A stretch of DNA of 64,000 nt from assembly GCF_937980635.1 (NCBI RefSeq), contig NZ_CALJPG010000020.1, positions 99,751 through 163,750 of the forward strand. Reading direction: 5' to 3'. The DNA is from an uncultured Campylobacter sp. GTDB lineage: Bacteria; Campylobacterota; Campylobacteria; Campylobacterales; Campylobacteraceae. Shown in pieces: positions 9,360 to 17,881 of this stretch. Positions within the stretch are counted from its first letter, which is position 1. Each line of letters starts with the position of its first letter. The notes under the pieces were generated by a model. That model was given only the letters and a program-made list of their open reading frames with translations. It searched no databases and was not told where the DNA came from. Position numbers and translations under genes: made by a program.

Positions 9360-10606
9360 TTTAGCTTCCGATAAATTTTATAAAATAGCTGCAAAAGCGC
9401 GGGGCTAGCGTAAAACAAGACCATCATCAGCGTCTGCGTGCGGCTTGCATGCGCTGCGAAAAATCCAAAATCCAGCCGCTCGCGCACCAAAGCGTGCAGT
9501 GAGCGGATCTGATCCGCAGCTTCTGCAGCGCTTAAAGGCGAGCGGGGATCTGCGGTCTTTCTTTGCGACGCGGAATTCTGCTCGGAATTTCGCATATAAT
9601 TTTGCCCTGCAGAATTTTTACTGCATGCGCAAGATATACTATCAGCACCGCCTAAATCTGCCTCGTTTGCCAAGCTGCGCGTATTAGCCTCGGAAGGAGA
9701 AGTCGCATCCCCATCCGAGCCTACAGCATCAAAGCTTGATTTAATGATTAAAAACGCCGTATTCAGCGCGGACTCGCAGCGAGTAAAATTAGCCTCACGC
9801 GCCAAGCTTGGATAATTCACAGCGATCGCCTCAGTATAGCGGCGCACCGCAGCGATGACCACAAGATGCCTGCGCGCGAATGAGTTTACGGTCGAGCCTG
9901 CCCTTACGCGATAAAAATATAAAATTTCATCCGTGCACGCCGCAATAGAAGCGTTAAAAATATCGAAAAATATCGCCACATCCTCATAGATCTGCCCCGC
10001 AGGAAAGCGCAAAGCGGCGAAAATTTCGCGAGCAAACAGCGCGCGCCAAACCGCGGTGCTAAAATACGGATCCTGCGTGCAGCTGCGTCTAAAAAGCTCT
10101 TGCGGCGATATTTTGTATTCGCCTGCGTTGGCATTCGAATTTAAGATCTTTTCCGGATTATTAATCTCTTTAGAATTTTGATTTTCTTTAGAATTCAAAG
10201 CCGCCTTGAAATTATTTATTTCTCTCTCGTCGCTAAATGCCGCGTAGCCGCACATAGCGATTTTGGTGGAAAATTTCTGCGTCAGGCGAAAAAGCGTCTC
10301 AATCAAATCAAGGCTTATCAAATCGTCGCTGTCTACAAAACTGATAAACTCCCCGCGAGCGACATCTAAAGCGGCGTTTCGTGCGCTAGCCTGCCCGCCG
10401 TTTAGCTTATGCAGCACGCGCACACGGGGATCACGCGTGGCATATTCGTCGCAAATCGCCTCGCTGCCATCATTTGATCCATCATCTACGAGCAAAATTT
10501 CTAAGTTCGTATAGGTCTGTGCCGTGATGCGCTCCACGCAAGCGCGCAGGAATTCTTTGACATTATAAACGGGAATGATGACCGAGATTAGGGGATTTTC
10601 GCTCAT
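9356..10606 (-). CDS. GT2 family glycosyltransferase with two Asn/Ser-rich insertions
   Basis: Family 2 (GT-A) glycosyltransferase, 416 residues, in the position PglI holds in C. jejuni. It starts SVIIPVYNVKEFLRACV, has the LLVDDGSNDGS nucleotide-binding segment and the VDSDD metal site at residues 91-95. Two hydrophilic stretches interrupt it: about residues 131-160 and about 292-356, both rich in Asn, Ser and Ala. These are not typical of GT2 enzymes and resemble the tract in PglB. It could add a branch as PglI does, but the catalytic domain is of the general EpsH-like type, so orthology to PglI is not claimed. It overlaps both neighbours by 1-4 bases. Confidence 0.8.
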   Translation of the reverse strand: MSENPLISVIIPVYNVKEFLRACVERITAQTYTNLEILLVDDGSNDGSEAICDEYATRDPRVRVLHKLNGGQASARNAALDVARGEFISFVDSDDLISLDLIETLFRLTQKFSTKIAMCGYAAFSDEREINNFKAALNSKENQNSKEINNPEKILNSNANAGEYKISPQELFRRSCTQDPYFSTAVWRALFAREIFAALRFPAGQIYEDVAIFFDIFNASIAACTDEILYFYRVRAGSTVNSFARRHLVVIAAVRRYTEAIAVNYPSLAREANFTRCESALNTAFLIIKSSFDAVGSDGDATSPSEANTRSLANEADLGGADSISCACSKNSAGQNYMRNSEQNSASQRKTADPRSPLSAAEAADQIRSLHALVRERLDFGFFAAHASRTQTLMMVLFYASPALLQLFYKIYRKLK

Positions 10607-11685
10607 TATTCCTCCCTGTGTATCGTAGTGGCTATAAAATCCAACCAGCGTCGCCCGATCGTTTCAATTTTAAAGCTCTCCTCGCGCTTGGAGGCGTTTT
10701 GCACGAGCCGCTCGCGTAGCTTCTCGTCGCTCATTAGAATTTCAAGCTTTTTTGCGATGCTCGCGCTATCGCCTACAGGGCATAAAAACCCATCCACGCC
10801 ATCGCTTATAAGCTCGCTAGGACCTGCGATGCAATCTGTGGAAATTCTAGCGGTGCCGAAAAATATACTCTCCATCAAAATATTGCAAAAGCCCTCCATC
10901 TTGGAGGTTACAACTACGATTTTAGCGCGTTCATATAAGCTTTCGATATCGCGCACAAAGCCGATGAACTGCACGTTTAAGCGCAGCTTCATAGCTAGGC
11001 TCTCAAGGCTCTTTCGCTCCTCTCCGTCGCCTGCGATCACCACCTTCCATTCTTTTAAAAGATTGAAATCTACAAGCGCAAGTGCCTTAAGAAGGACATC
11101 AAAGCCCTTATAGACATTGAGTCGACCGGCTGCTAGGATGATATTTTCTTTAGGCGGGCGGGCGTCTTTAGCATGGCTGATCTCAAACATCGGATTAGGC
11201 ATAATCACTCGATTTTGCACATATGTGTAATGATCCAGATCGAATTTACTAAGCACGCTAAGACCTGCAGCTTGCGGATAAAAGATCCGCTTTAGCGCTC
11301 GCCAGATCGGACTTTTTAAAAAGCGATGATTGGTGTGTTCGGAGACGATTATTTTCTGCCCGACTCCTAGATTTGCGATCAGCGTAAGGACATTGGTATT
11401 ATCTAAAAATGAGATCACGACGTCAAATTTACGACTTTTTAGCAGCCTATGCAAGGCTAAAATTTTATCGTAGCGCTTTTTTATATTGCCAAATACTCCT
11501 AAATCGCCTACGCCCAAATCCAAGCTAATAAGCTCGATCTTAGGATCCAGCGCGTAAAACGGCTCATCTGCGTCAAATTTTATCACGCAGACTTCATTCT
11601 CGCGGCAGAAAAAATTTGCCAGCACGCTTAGCACGCGCTCGGCACCGCCCTTGCCTAAAGCAGAAATTACCATAGCTATTTTCAT
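10606..11685 (-). CDS. pglH: PglH-like polymerising GalNAc transferase (GT4)
   Basis: Family 4 glycosyltransferase, 359 residues, at the position of pglH in the C. jejuni order. Motifs include ALGKGGAERVLSVLANFF, VISFLDNTNV, SEHTNHRFL, AAGRLNVYKG, VIAGDGEE and a donor-site segment KMEGFCNILMES. In C. jejuni PglH adds three GalNAc residues. Whether this enzyme adds GalNAc, or how many, is inference. A paralogue lies at 8316-9359. Its stop overlaps the GT2 start by one base, and its start is 1 base from the pyruvyltransferase stop. Confidence 0.75.
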   Translation of the reverse strand: MKIAMVISALGKGGAERVLSVLANFFCRENEVCVIKFDADEPFYALDPKIELISLDLGVGDLGVFGNIKKRYDKILALHRLLKSRKFDVVISFLDNTNVLTLIANLGVGQKIIVSEHTNHRFLKSPIWRALKRIFYPQAAGLSVLSKFDLDHYTYVQNRVIMPNPMFEISHAKDARPPKENIILAAGRLNVYKGFDVLLKALALVDFNLLKEWKVVIAGDGEERKSLESLAMKLRLNVQFIGFVRDIESLYERAKIVVVTSKMEGFCNILMESIFFGTARISTDCIAGPSELISDGVDGFLCPVGDSASIAKKLEILMSDEKLRERLVQNASKREESFKIETIGRRWLDFIATTIHREE

Positions 11686-11686
11686 T

Positions 11687-12748
11687 TTATGAGCCTAAAC
11701 TTATTTTTAAAAATTTCATCGAATCCTCTCTTTTACGGCGCAACGCCTCATTTACGCCATCCCAATCGATAGTCGCGTCCAACCGTGCGTCTTTGGGATC
11801 TTGCAAAGCTCTATCTTCAAGCCCGAACGAGCCCAAAAGCGAGCTAAAGCGCGATGCGCCGCGACTAGCATTAACGAGCACAAAAAAAGGCTTATTAAAG
11901 ATTATAGAAAATACGCAGCCGTGAAATGAGTCGGTTAGCACGAACTCCGCACTCGCAATAGCGCTTAGCCACGCTTTTATGCCGATGCGGTTGCCGCGGT
12001 CGTTCACCTCATCTATTTCTAGGCCGCTTTGCTTCTTTAATAGCTCTATCGCCGCTTCTGAGCGAGGCGATGGATCTAAGATATAGGCAAAGCCCTTGCG
12101 CTGGGGTGTATGGCTTAAAAATTTATCGTAAATCTCTTTGTTAGCTAAAAGCGTAGGATCTAGCACCCAGCTCGCATCTACGCCAAAGCATTCGCGCGCA
12201 AGCTTTACGCCGTCGCGCTCGCGCACCGAAATAGCTTTAAATTTAGCTAAATTTGCAGCGTGAGCTTTTAAATCCGCGGGGTTTTTAAGTCCACAGAGCC
12301 TATCTCCGCCAAAGCTTGCAGCATAGGCGATCCGCGTGCAGTTAGCCGGCAAAAATCCAAGGCTAAAGCAATCTGCAAAATCCGCAAAATAGCTAGGGCG
12401 AAAAACCTGATCGCTTCCTAAAATCACTGCTTCAAAGCGTTCTTTCTCGCACAGCGCTTTTAAATCCGCAAGCGTGCAAACAGGCGCGGTTAAAGGGATA
12501 TTTTCTGTCACAAACTCGCTAGTATCGCGCTCGTAAGAGGGATTAAATTTCGCGCCACGAAGCTCCTTTTTAAGCGCGCATGCCACTAAAAATTTAATAT
12601 ACGCAATCGATAGTTTACTTCTTTGCAGGCGCAAGTTTATGAGCCACGGCTCATGCCCAAGCTCCACTAGCACGCGGCTTAGCGCGTAAACTTGTAAAAT
12701 TCCGCCGTAATTATTTACTAACGGCAGGGTAAAAATCCCGATCTTCAT
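11687..12748 (-). CDS. Polysaccharide pyruvyl transferase family protein
   Basis: Member of the PF04230 pyruvyltransferase family, 353 residues. Visible signatures are FTLPLVNNYGGILQVYAL at the start, VILGSDQVFRPSY near residue 110, IAYAASFG, VRERDG, WVLDPTLL and the C-terminal FVLTDSFHGCVFS with conserved His. The family transfers pyruvate from PEP to sugars as a ketal, adding negative charge. C. jejuni pgl has no such gene. It overlaps the upstream Fe-S protein gene by 4 bases, and both lie inside the glycosylation operon, so pyruvylation of the N-glycan or its precursor is a reasonable inference. Confidence 0.85.
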   Translation of the reverse strand: MKIGIFTLPLVNNYGGILQVYALSRVLVELGHEPWLINLRLQRSKLSIAYIKFLVACALKKELRGAKFNPSYERDTSEFVTENIPLTAPVCTLADLKALCEKERFEAVILGSDQVFRPSYFADFADCFSLGFLPANCTRIAYAASFGGDRLCGLKNPADLKAHAANLAKFKAISVRERDGVKLARECFGVDASWVLDPTLLANKEIYDKFLSHTPQRKGFAYILDPSPRSEAAIELLKKQSGLEIDEVNDRGNRIGIKAWLSAIASAEFVLTDSFHGCVFSIIFNKPFFVLVNASRGASRFSSLLGSFGLEDRALQDPKDARLDATIDWDGVNEALRRKREDSMKFLKISLGS

Positions 12749-14367
12749 GCAAACTTCCTATAAATTTTATATGCTGCGATCTTTGGTAGCGCCAAAAGCG
12801 CTAGCACTTTATTCGCAGAGGCAATTTTTTTAAGCCTAGCAGCGATGAAATCATCACAATCAAAATGCGTAGCGCTATATCGCTGGATCTGAAGCTTCTG
12901 GCGCAAGATGTAACGCCTAAGCGGATTTTTCGCGCCGTAGAAAATTTCGTTTTTACACTCCACCTGGCTTTGCTGCGAGCGCTGCACCTCTGCTGCAGAT
13001 ATCCGCTCGCAAAAAATCGCCTCGCGTGCCTGCTTCGTAGGCTGCGAAAATAGCGCGTCGATCTGAGCTGCGCGCGTAATTACAAGCGATGTGCCGCGCC
13101 ACTCGCTCATTTCGCTTTGCAGCCACGCATCCATCAGCACGACGTCGGCGCATTTAGCAAAAACGTCGGTGCAGGCGTTGCACGCAAGAGGCGTAAAAGC
13201 GCGCGAACTCCAGTAGGCAAAGGCACTACTGCTGCGATCGTCTATCGCCTCGCTACCGTCTGTAGCGCGGAATTTAAAGCCAAAGCTCATCGCGCTTTTG
13301 CCCGCGATTTTATATCTGTAATTAACCGCCGCGAGCTGCTTGCGCTCTTTAAATGTAAGATCTGCCAGCTTATGCGTAAAACCAGCACCCTTGCCCTGTC
13401 CGCAAACCAGCCCGACAATAAAGCTTATGCGTGATTTAAGGCGCGGATTTTTGCTCGCGGCAAGCCTTAAAGCCTTAGCAAAGCACGGCAGTGCGCTGAT
13501 CGCGTATCTACCCTCGCGGCGCGACATCTCTTTTAGCACTGCTTCAAGCGTGAGCGGATAGTAAGCGGACGAGCGCGCGCGAGTAAGCTCACCAGCATTT
13601 TTTATCACGCTAAATTTAAATAGCGGCACGGAATTTTCGCCCGCATAATTTCGCGCGTTTTTGGAATTCTCGCAAGCAAAATTCTGCATTGATACGGAAT
13701 TTTTACAAGAAGCTTTAGAATTCTGTGTGGAATTTTCATTTGTAAAATTCTGCACGGAATTCTGCGTAAAATTTTTGCAAAAAGAATTTTGCGCACTCGT
13801 GAATTTTGTAGAATCATTGTCTGCCAAATTCTGCGTTAAATTCGGTATTACGGAATTCTGCTCGGAATTTTTGGTTGCGGAATTTTGTAAATTCTGTGGC
13901 TGCGCTAAATTTTCGTGGGCGGAAAAATCCCGCTTGAGATTTTGGGCTATAAAATCACCTTCGTCCGCGGGCACGACGCAAATCGCGTAATCAATGAGCT
14001 CGCGCGCAAAAAGCTCGCGAAAAATATAATCTCCCGCACCGCCGCTTGCACTGCTTAGGCGCTGCGCTTCATCTTTTTTGTAGAATTTATAAGTGGCTAA
14101 AAACCTGCCAAAATCAGGGCTAAAGCTTTCCAGCTCTGAGTATGATTTAGAATTTAGCTCGTTTTCGATCATGTCTTTTTCGTAAAACGGGCAGACTTTT
14201 AGACAAATATCGCATTTGTCGCGACACCCTTCGCCCTCCTCGGGCGCGTAAAATCCATTGCCTCCAAGCCGCATTTTTAGCACGCTAAAAGGGCAGCTGC
14301 TCGCGCAGACGCCGCAGCCGATACAGCGGTCTTTCGTAACCACTTCGCTAATTACATTGAAGCTCAA
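12745..14367 (-). CDS. F420 hydrogenase beta-subunit-like Fe-S protein
   Basis: Protein of 540 residues with an N-terminal double [4Fe-4S] ferredoxin domain (C15, C18, C21, C25 and C48, C52, C55, C59) followed by a domain like the coenzyme F420 hydrogenase/dehydrogenase beta subunit C-terminal family (SALPCFAKALRLAA, VGLVCGQGKGAGFT, and Cys-rich LACNACTDVFAKCADVVLMD). Such proteins commonly sit beside polysaccharide pyruvyltransferases in surface-glycan clusters; their reaction is not known. Residues about 141-247 are an Asn/Ser/Thr-rich insertion. It overlaps the flippase and pyruvyltransferase genes by 4 bases each. F420 use in Campylobacter is not implied. Confidence 0.82.
   Translation of the reverse strand: MSFNVISEVVTKDRCIGCGVCASSCPFSVLKMRLGGNGFYAPEEGEGCRDKCDICLKVCPFYEKDMIENELNSKSYSELESFSPDFGRFLATYKFYKKDEAQRLSSASGGAGDYIFRELFARELIDYAICVVPADEGDFIAQNLKRDFSAHENLAQPQNLQNSATKNSEQNSVIPNLTQNLADNDSTKFTSAQNSFCKNFTQNSVQNFTNENSTQNSKASCKNSVSMQNFACENSKNARNYAGENSVPLFKFSVIKNAGELTRARSSAYYPLTLEAVLKEMSRREGRYAISALPCFAKALRLAASKNPRLKSRISFIVGLVCGQGKGAGFTHKLADLTFKERKQLAAVNYRYKIAGKSAMSFGFKFRATDGSEAIDDRSSSAFAYWSSRAFTPLACNACTDVFAKCADVVLMDAWLQSEMSEWRGTSLVITRAAQIDALFSQPTKQAREAIFCERISAAEVQRSQQSQVECKNEIFYGAKNPLRRYILRQKLQIQRYSATHFDCDDFIAARLKKIASANKVLALLALPKIAAYKIYRKFA
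13627..13947 (-). repeat. Asn/Ser-rich coding repeat tract in the Fe-S protein gene
   Basis: About 320 bases of AT-rich repeats in frame. Units near AAAATTCYGC and ACAGAATTCC recur on the coding strand and are read as QNSVQNF-like and ENSTQNS-like peptides. The flanking sequence is normal coding DNA. Confidence 0.75.
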
Positions 14368-15902
14368 GCCCGCCTCCTTATCTTAGCCGCAATGTCGCCA
14401 AAAATCGCGCGTTCGTAGTCATTCATCGCCCAAAAATACGCGCTTAGCACAAACATAGCCGAATAAAGCCCGCCGCAAATTAGCAAAAAGCTCACTCCGT
14501 GCAAGTCTAGTGCGTAATTTATCGCTAGGCTTACTGCTATTGCGGGAGCAAATTTTACTACCATCGCGCCGATATTTTGCCAAAATTTAGCGATGTCAAG
14601 TCCGATTACACGAGCATAGTAGATATTCATCACGCAGATATTTAGCAAGGTGATCGCAAAAGCCGTGCCGCATGCAGCGCCCACGCCACCGTAAGCCTTA
14701 GCTAGCGGGATAGAAATAGCGATGTTTACTAGCGTGACGCAAAACGCAGCGATTGAGCGAAATTTGACTTTGTTTTTTGCCTGAAGCACGGCTAAGCCTA
14801 AATTTTGAATCAACGGCACGCTTACTGGAAGCACCAAAATAAGCGCGATTGCGTATGAAATTTCATAATTTGCGCCAGCCCATAGCACGATAAACTCACG
14901 CCCAAAAATCACCAAAAGCGACGCGATAAAAAATATCACGTAAAATTGCAGCCTACCTATTTTGATAAATTCCGCGCTAAGCTCGGAATCGGTGGAGTTT
15001 GCAGAGACCATTTTGGCGATTTTAGGAAGCATTACGCCGCTAATGGTGAGCGAAAGCGTGACGAAAGTAGCATTTATCGTGCTTGCTACGGCATACGTGG
15101 AAACCGCTGTAGCGCCTGCGACCGCGCCTAAGATGAAATTATCGACATTCCAGTTTACTTGATCGACTACGATGCCTAAAAATATAAAAAACGAGTAGCC
15201 AAAAATTTGCTTAAGAGTGGGGGCGTCGAAATTTCGCACGCTTATCACGGGCGAGACTTTGCTCTTGCAGTAGATGAAATCCGCCGCGACGCAGATTAAA
15301 TTTACCGCCGTAGCGATGATTACGATCGCGATAGCCTTATATCCCAAAAGTAGCGCAGGCACCGCAGCTAGCGGCAGAGCGATCGTGCGAAAGATACCAA
15401 TTAGTTTGATAAATACAAAATTCTCATGCGCTGTAAGGATCGACGAATAGATACTAAAAGGAAAGCTAATCGCTAAATTTGCAGTTAGCAGCATTAGCAT
15501 AATGCGAATTTCGCTCATCTCGCTAGTGCTTAGCTTAGCGCCAAAAATTATGTGCAGATTGGCTAGCAGTGCAGCTCCTGCAAGCACGATCACCGCGCTC
15601 ATTGCTAAATACACGCTAAAGATCGTGCCGTGCAGCTTATGCATGCGCTCCACTTCGCCGCTTGAGGCGTATTTGGCGGTATAGACCGTCACGGCGTTAC
15701 CGAAACCCAAATCCAAAATCGCCAAATAGCCGATAACGCTACTCGCTAAAGAATACAGCCCAAACTCGCTCTGCCCCAGCGCCCGCAGGAAAAACGGCGT
15801 ATAAACCAAAGTAAGTATCGTAGAAACAAAAATATTTACATACGATAGCACGACGCCGAGCTTACGCTGCGCGGCTTCGGGAGCGTTTAGAATTTTAAGC
15901 AA
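14364..15902 (-). CDS. Wzx/MVF-type oligosaccharide flippase
   Basis: Polytopic membrane protein, 512 residues with about 12-14 hydrophobic helices, of the polysaccharide transporter / MATE-like superfamily (start VVLSYVNIFVSTILTLVYTP, then GQSEFGLYSLASSVIGYLAILDLGFG). In C. jejuni the lipid-linked heptasaccharide is flipped by the ABC transporter PglK, whose gene lies next to gne. Here no ABC flippase is present and this gene takes that spot. It probably translocates the undecaprenyl-linked N-glycan. The start is TTG at 15902 with an AAAAGGAAG ribosome site. It overlaps the next gene by 4 bases. Confidence 0.85.
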   Translation of the reverse strand: MLKILNAPEAAQRKLGVVLSYVNIFVSTILTLVYTPFFLRALGQSEFGLYSLASSVIGYLAILDLGFGNAVTVYTAKYASSGEVERMHKLHGTIFSVYLAMSAVIVLAGAALLANLHIIFGAKLSTSEMSEIRIMLMLLTANLAISFPFSIYSSILTAHENFVFIKLIGIFRTIALPLAAVPALLLGYKAIAIVIIATAVNLICVAADFIYCKSKVSPVISVRNFDAPTLKQIFGYSFFIFLGIVVDQVNWNVDNFILGAVAGATAVSTYAVASTINATFVTLSLTISGVMLPKIAKMVSANSTDSELSAEFIKIGRLQFYVIFFIASLLVIFGREFIVLWAGANYEISYAIALILVLPVSVPLIQNLGLAVLQAKNKVKFRSIAAFCVTLVNIAISIPLAKAYGGVGAACGTAFAITLLNICVMNIYYARVIGLDIAKFWQNIGAMVVKFAPAIAVSLAINYALDLHGVSFLLICGGLYSAMFVLSAYFWAMNDYERAIFGDIAAKIRRRA

Positions 15903-15983
15903 ACAAGGCTTCCTTTTGCTCGCCGCTATTAAACGCGGCGGAGTAAAATTTTAAAATTTCAAATCGCACTTTCACGCTAGAAC

Positions 15984-16973
15984 CTAGAGCTTCTTTTCCC
16001 AATTAAGCGCGCTTAGGATGATCTCATCCAGGCTCTCGTGCTCGGGCTGCCACGAAGTTTTGGTGCGAATTTTATCGGCATTTGAGATGAGGCAGGCAGG
16101 ATCGCCCACTCTGCGTGGAGTGATCTGCACTTTAAAATCCACGCCGCTTACTTTTTTAGCTTCATTAACGACCTCTTTTACGCTAAAGCCCGTACCGTAG
16201 CCTACGTTAAAGACCGCGCTGTCGTTAGTCTGCAGATAATCAAGTACCGCTAGATGCGCGCTTGCGAGATCCTCTACGTGGATGTAGTCGCGTATGCAGG
16301 TGCCGTCCTTGGTGTCGTAATCATCGCCGAAAATGCTCATCTTATCGCGCTTGCCGACGATCGTTTGAGTCGCTACCTTGATAAGATGCGTCGCGTTTGG
16401 ATAGTTTTGGCCGATCGTACCGTCACTTGCCGCACCTGCAACGTTGAAGTAGCGCAAAATTCCATATTTAAAATTCGGATTTGCCGCGGCTGCGTCTTTT
16501 AGCACCCACTCGACCATCAGTTTGCTTCTGCCGTACGGATTGATCGGATTTTGCGGAGTTTCCTCGCTTACTTGCGGGACGCCTGGCTCGCCGTAGGTCG
16601 CCGCAGTGGAGCTAAAGATAAAGTCTTTCACGCCGTATTTGTTCGCAAGCGCGATCAAATTCATCGCGTTGGCGGTGTTGTTTAGATAGTATTTTAACGG
16701 ATTTTGCGTGCTTTCAAAAACCTCGATAAACGCCGCAAAGTGAATGATCGCATCGAATTTCTCGCGCTTAAAAAGCTTCTCGATTGCGGGGGTGTTTTCT
16801 AGGCTCTCTTGTACGAACTCAAACTCGCCTATCTTGCGAAGCGCCTCGATCGCTCGCATCGAGCCCTTGCAAAGATTATCCAGTATGACGACGTCGTGGC
16901 GGTTCGCTTCTAAAAGCGCCTTTGCGACGTGGCTACCGATGTATCCCGCGCCGCCGGTGATTAAAATTTTCAT
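15984..16973 (-). CDS. gne: UDP-GlcNAc/Glc 4-epimerase Gne
   Basis: SDR-family epimerase, 329 residues, that supplies UDP-GalNAc (and UDP-Gal) for PglA, PglJ and PglH and for other surface glycans. It has the NAD-binding motif GGAGYIGSH at the start, FSSTAATYGEP with the catalytic Ser/Thr, and the YxxxK pair in NPYGRSKLMVEW. Alignment to C. jejuni Gne holds over the full length (for example IFGDDYDTKDGTCIRDYIHV). It is the first gene of the pgl block, 81 bases upstream of the flippase and 53 bases downstream of the ligase gene on the same strand. Confidence 0.95.
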   Translation of the reverse strand: MKILITGGAGYIGSHVAKALLEANRHDVVILDNLCKGSMRAIEALRKIGEFEFVQESLENTPAIEKLFKREKFDAIIHFAAFIEVFESTQNPLKYYLNNTANAMNLIALANKYGVKDFIFSSTAATYGEPGVPQVSEETPQNPINPYGRSKLMVEWVLKDAAAANPNFKYGILRYFNVAGAASDGTIGQNYPNATHLIKVATQTIVGKRDKMSIFGDDYDTKDGTCIRDYIHVEDLASAHLAVLDYLQTNDSAVFNVGYGTGFSVKEVVNEAKKVSGVDFKVQITPRRVGDPACLISNADKIRTKTSWQPEHESLDEIILSALNWEKKL

Positions 16974-17026
16974 CTATTCTCCTTCGGATCAAAATTTATC
17001 AAAATACGCGATTATAGCCCCTTAGA

Positions 17027-17881
17027 TTAAATCGCTGGTCGCACGCGCAAAAATACAGGGAAGCGCGGCTTTTTCTCGCGGGTTAGGTTTTGGTATTGAT
17101 AGGTGATGATCGTGCCTACTTTAGGCGGATTTGCCCGCATCTCGTCGCTAAAGCCCGTGCCTACTTTAAATTTCGCCCCGCTACGTAGATCCACGCAGCT
17201 TAAAGAGCCCATCTTGCCCTCGTTTTTGCCGTAGCCCGGGTTGATTTTTACGACCTTGCAATCGCTATCGTGCATCTTTTTGTATTTTAAAATTTTATCG
17301 CTGCGGCCGCTTTCATAAAGCGCGTTTGGATCGCGCAGCACGACCCCCTCGCCGCCAGCGGCGATGACGCGATCGAAATACGCTTGCACGTCGGCGTGCG
17401 TGCTTACCGGAGTTTGCTGCACGATGAGTAAATTTTGCGCGCCGCTTGAGGCGATAAAATTTCTTAAAATTTCCATCTTCGCGCTTAGGTTTTTCTGCTC
17501 CTTCGGCAGGTCAAACGCGTAAAATTTCACCCTGCTCCAGCGCTCATCGGGCACGCTAGAAGAGACGATCGAAACGAGTTGTTCAAACTCCCCGCGCGCC
17601 GTGTATAGCTCGCCGTCGACGAAAAACGGCGGAAAACCCGCGCTCCAGCCCTCAGGAGCGTTTATGATCTTGCCGCGTCTGGAGCGCAGATTTTTGCCGT
17701 CCCAGATCGCGCGCACGCCGTCTAGCTTCTCGCTGATCACCCAGCCCGTGATATTCATGCCCGGGACGTATTCTTTAAGCAGCATCGGTTTAAATTTAGC
17801 CTCGTCCGCGACCGCGCCGCAGAGCAAAAACAGCGCACCCAAAACCGCGCCTTTTAAAATTTTAAAAATTTCACTTCGCAT
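17027..17881 (-). CDS. Exported ATP-dependent DNA ligase
   Basis: Minimal ATP-dependent DNA ligase, 284 residues, with the nucleotidyltransferase lysine at K52 in SEKLDGVR, motif III around VDGELYTARGEF, motif IV in EGVVLRDP and a C-terminal OB-fold-like part (VGTGFSDEMR). The first 25 residues form a signal peptide or lipoprotein-like leader (GALFLLCGAVADEA), as in ligases of Haemophilus and Campylobacter thought to act in the periplasm, perhaps on incoming DNA during transformation. Housekeeping replication uses the NAD ligase. Its start overlaps the exonuclease stop by 11 bases, so the two genes are coupled. Confidence 0.9.
   Translation of the reverse strand: MRSEIFKILKGAVLGALFLLCGAVADEAKFKPMLLKEYVPGMNITGWVISEKLDGVRAIWDGKNLRSRRGKIINAPEGWSAGFPPFFVDGELYTARGEFEQLVSIVSSSVPDERWSRVKFYAFDLPKEQKNLSAKMEILRNFIASSGAQNLLIVQQTPVSTHADVQAYFDRVIAAGGEGVVLRDPNALYESGRSDKILKYKKMHDSDCKVVKINPGYGKNEGKMGSLSCVDLRSGAKFKVGTGFSDEMRANPPKVGTIITYQYQNLTREKKPRFPVFLRVRPAI

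Noticed and set aside
12745..14367. Use of cofactor F420 by the Fe-S protein
   Set aside because: The domain name comes from archaeal enzymes; Campylobacter is not known to make F420 and the paired pyruvyltransferase points to glycan chemistry.
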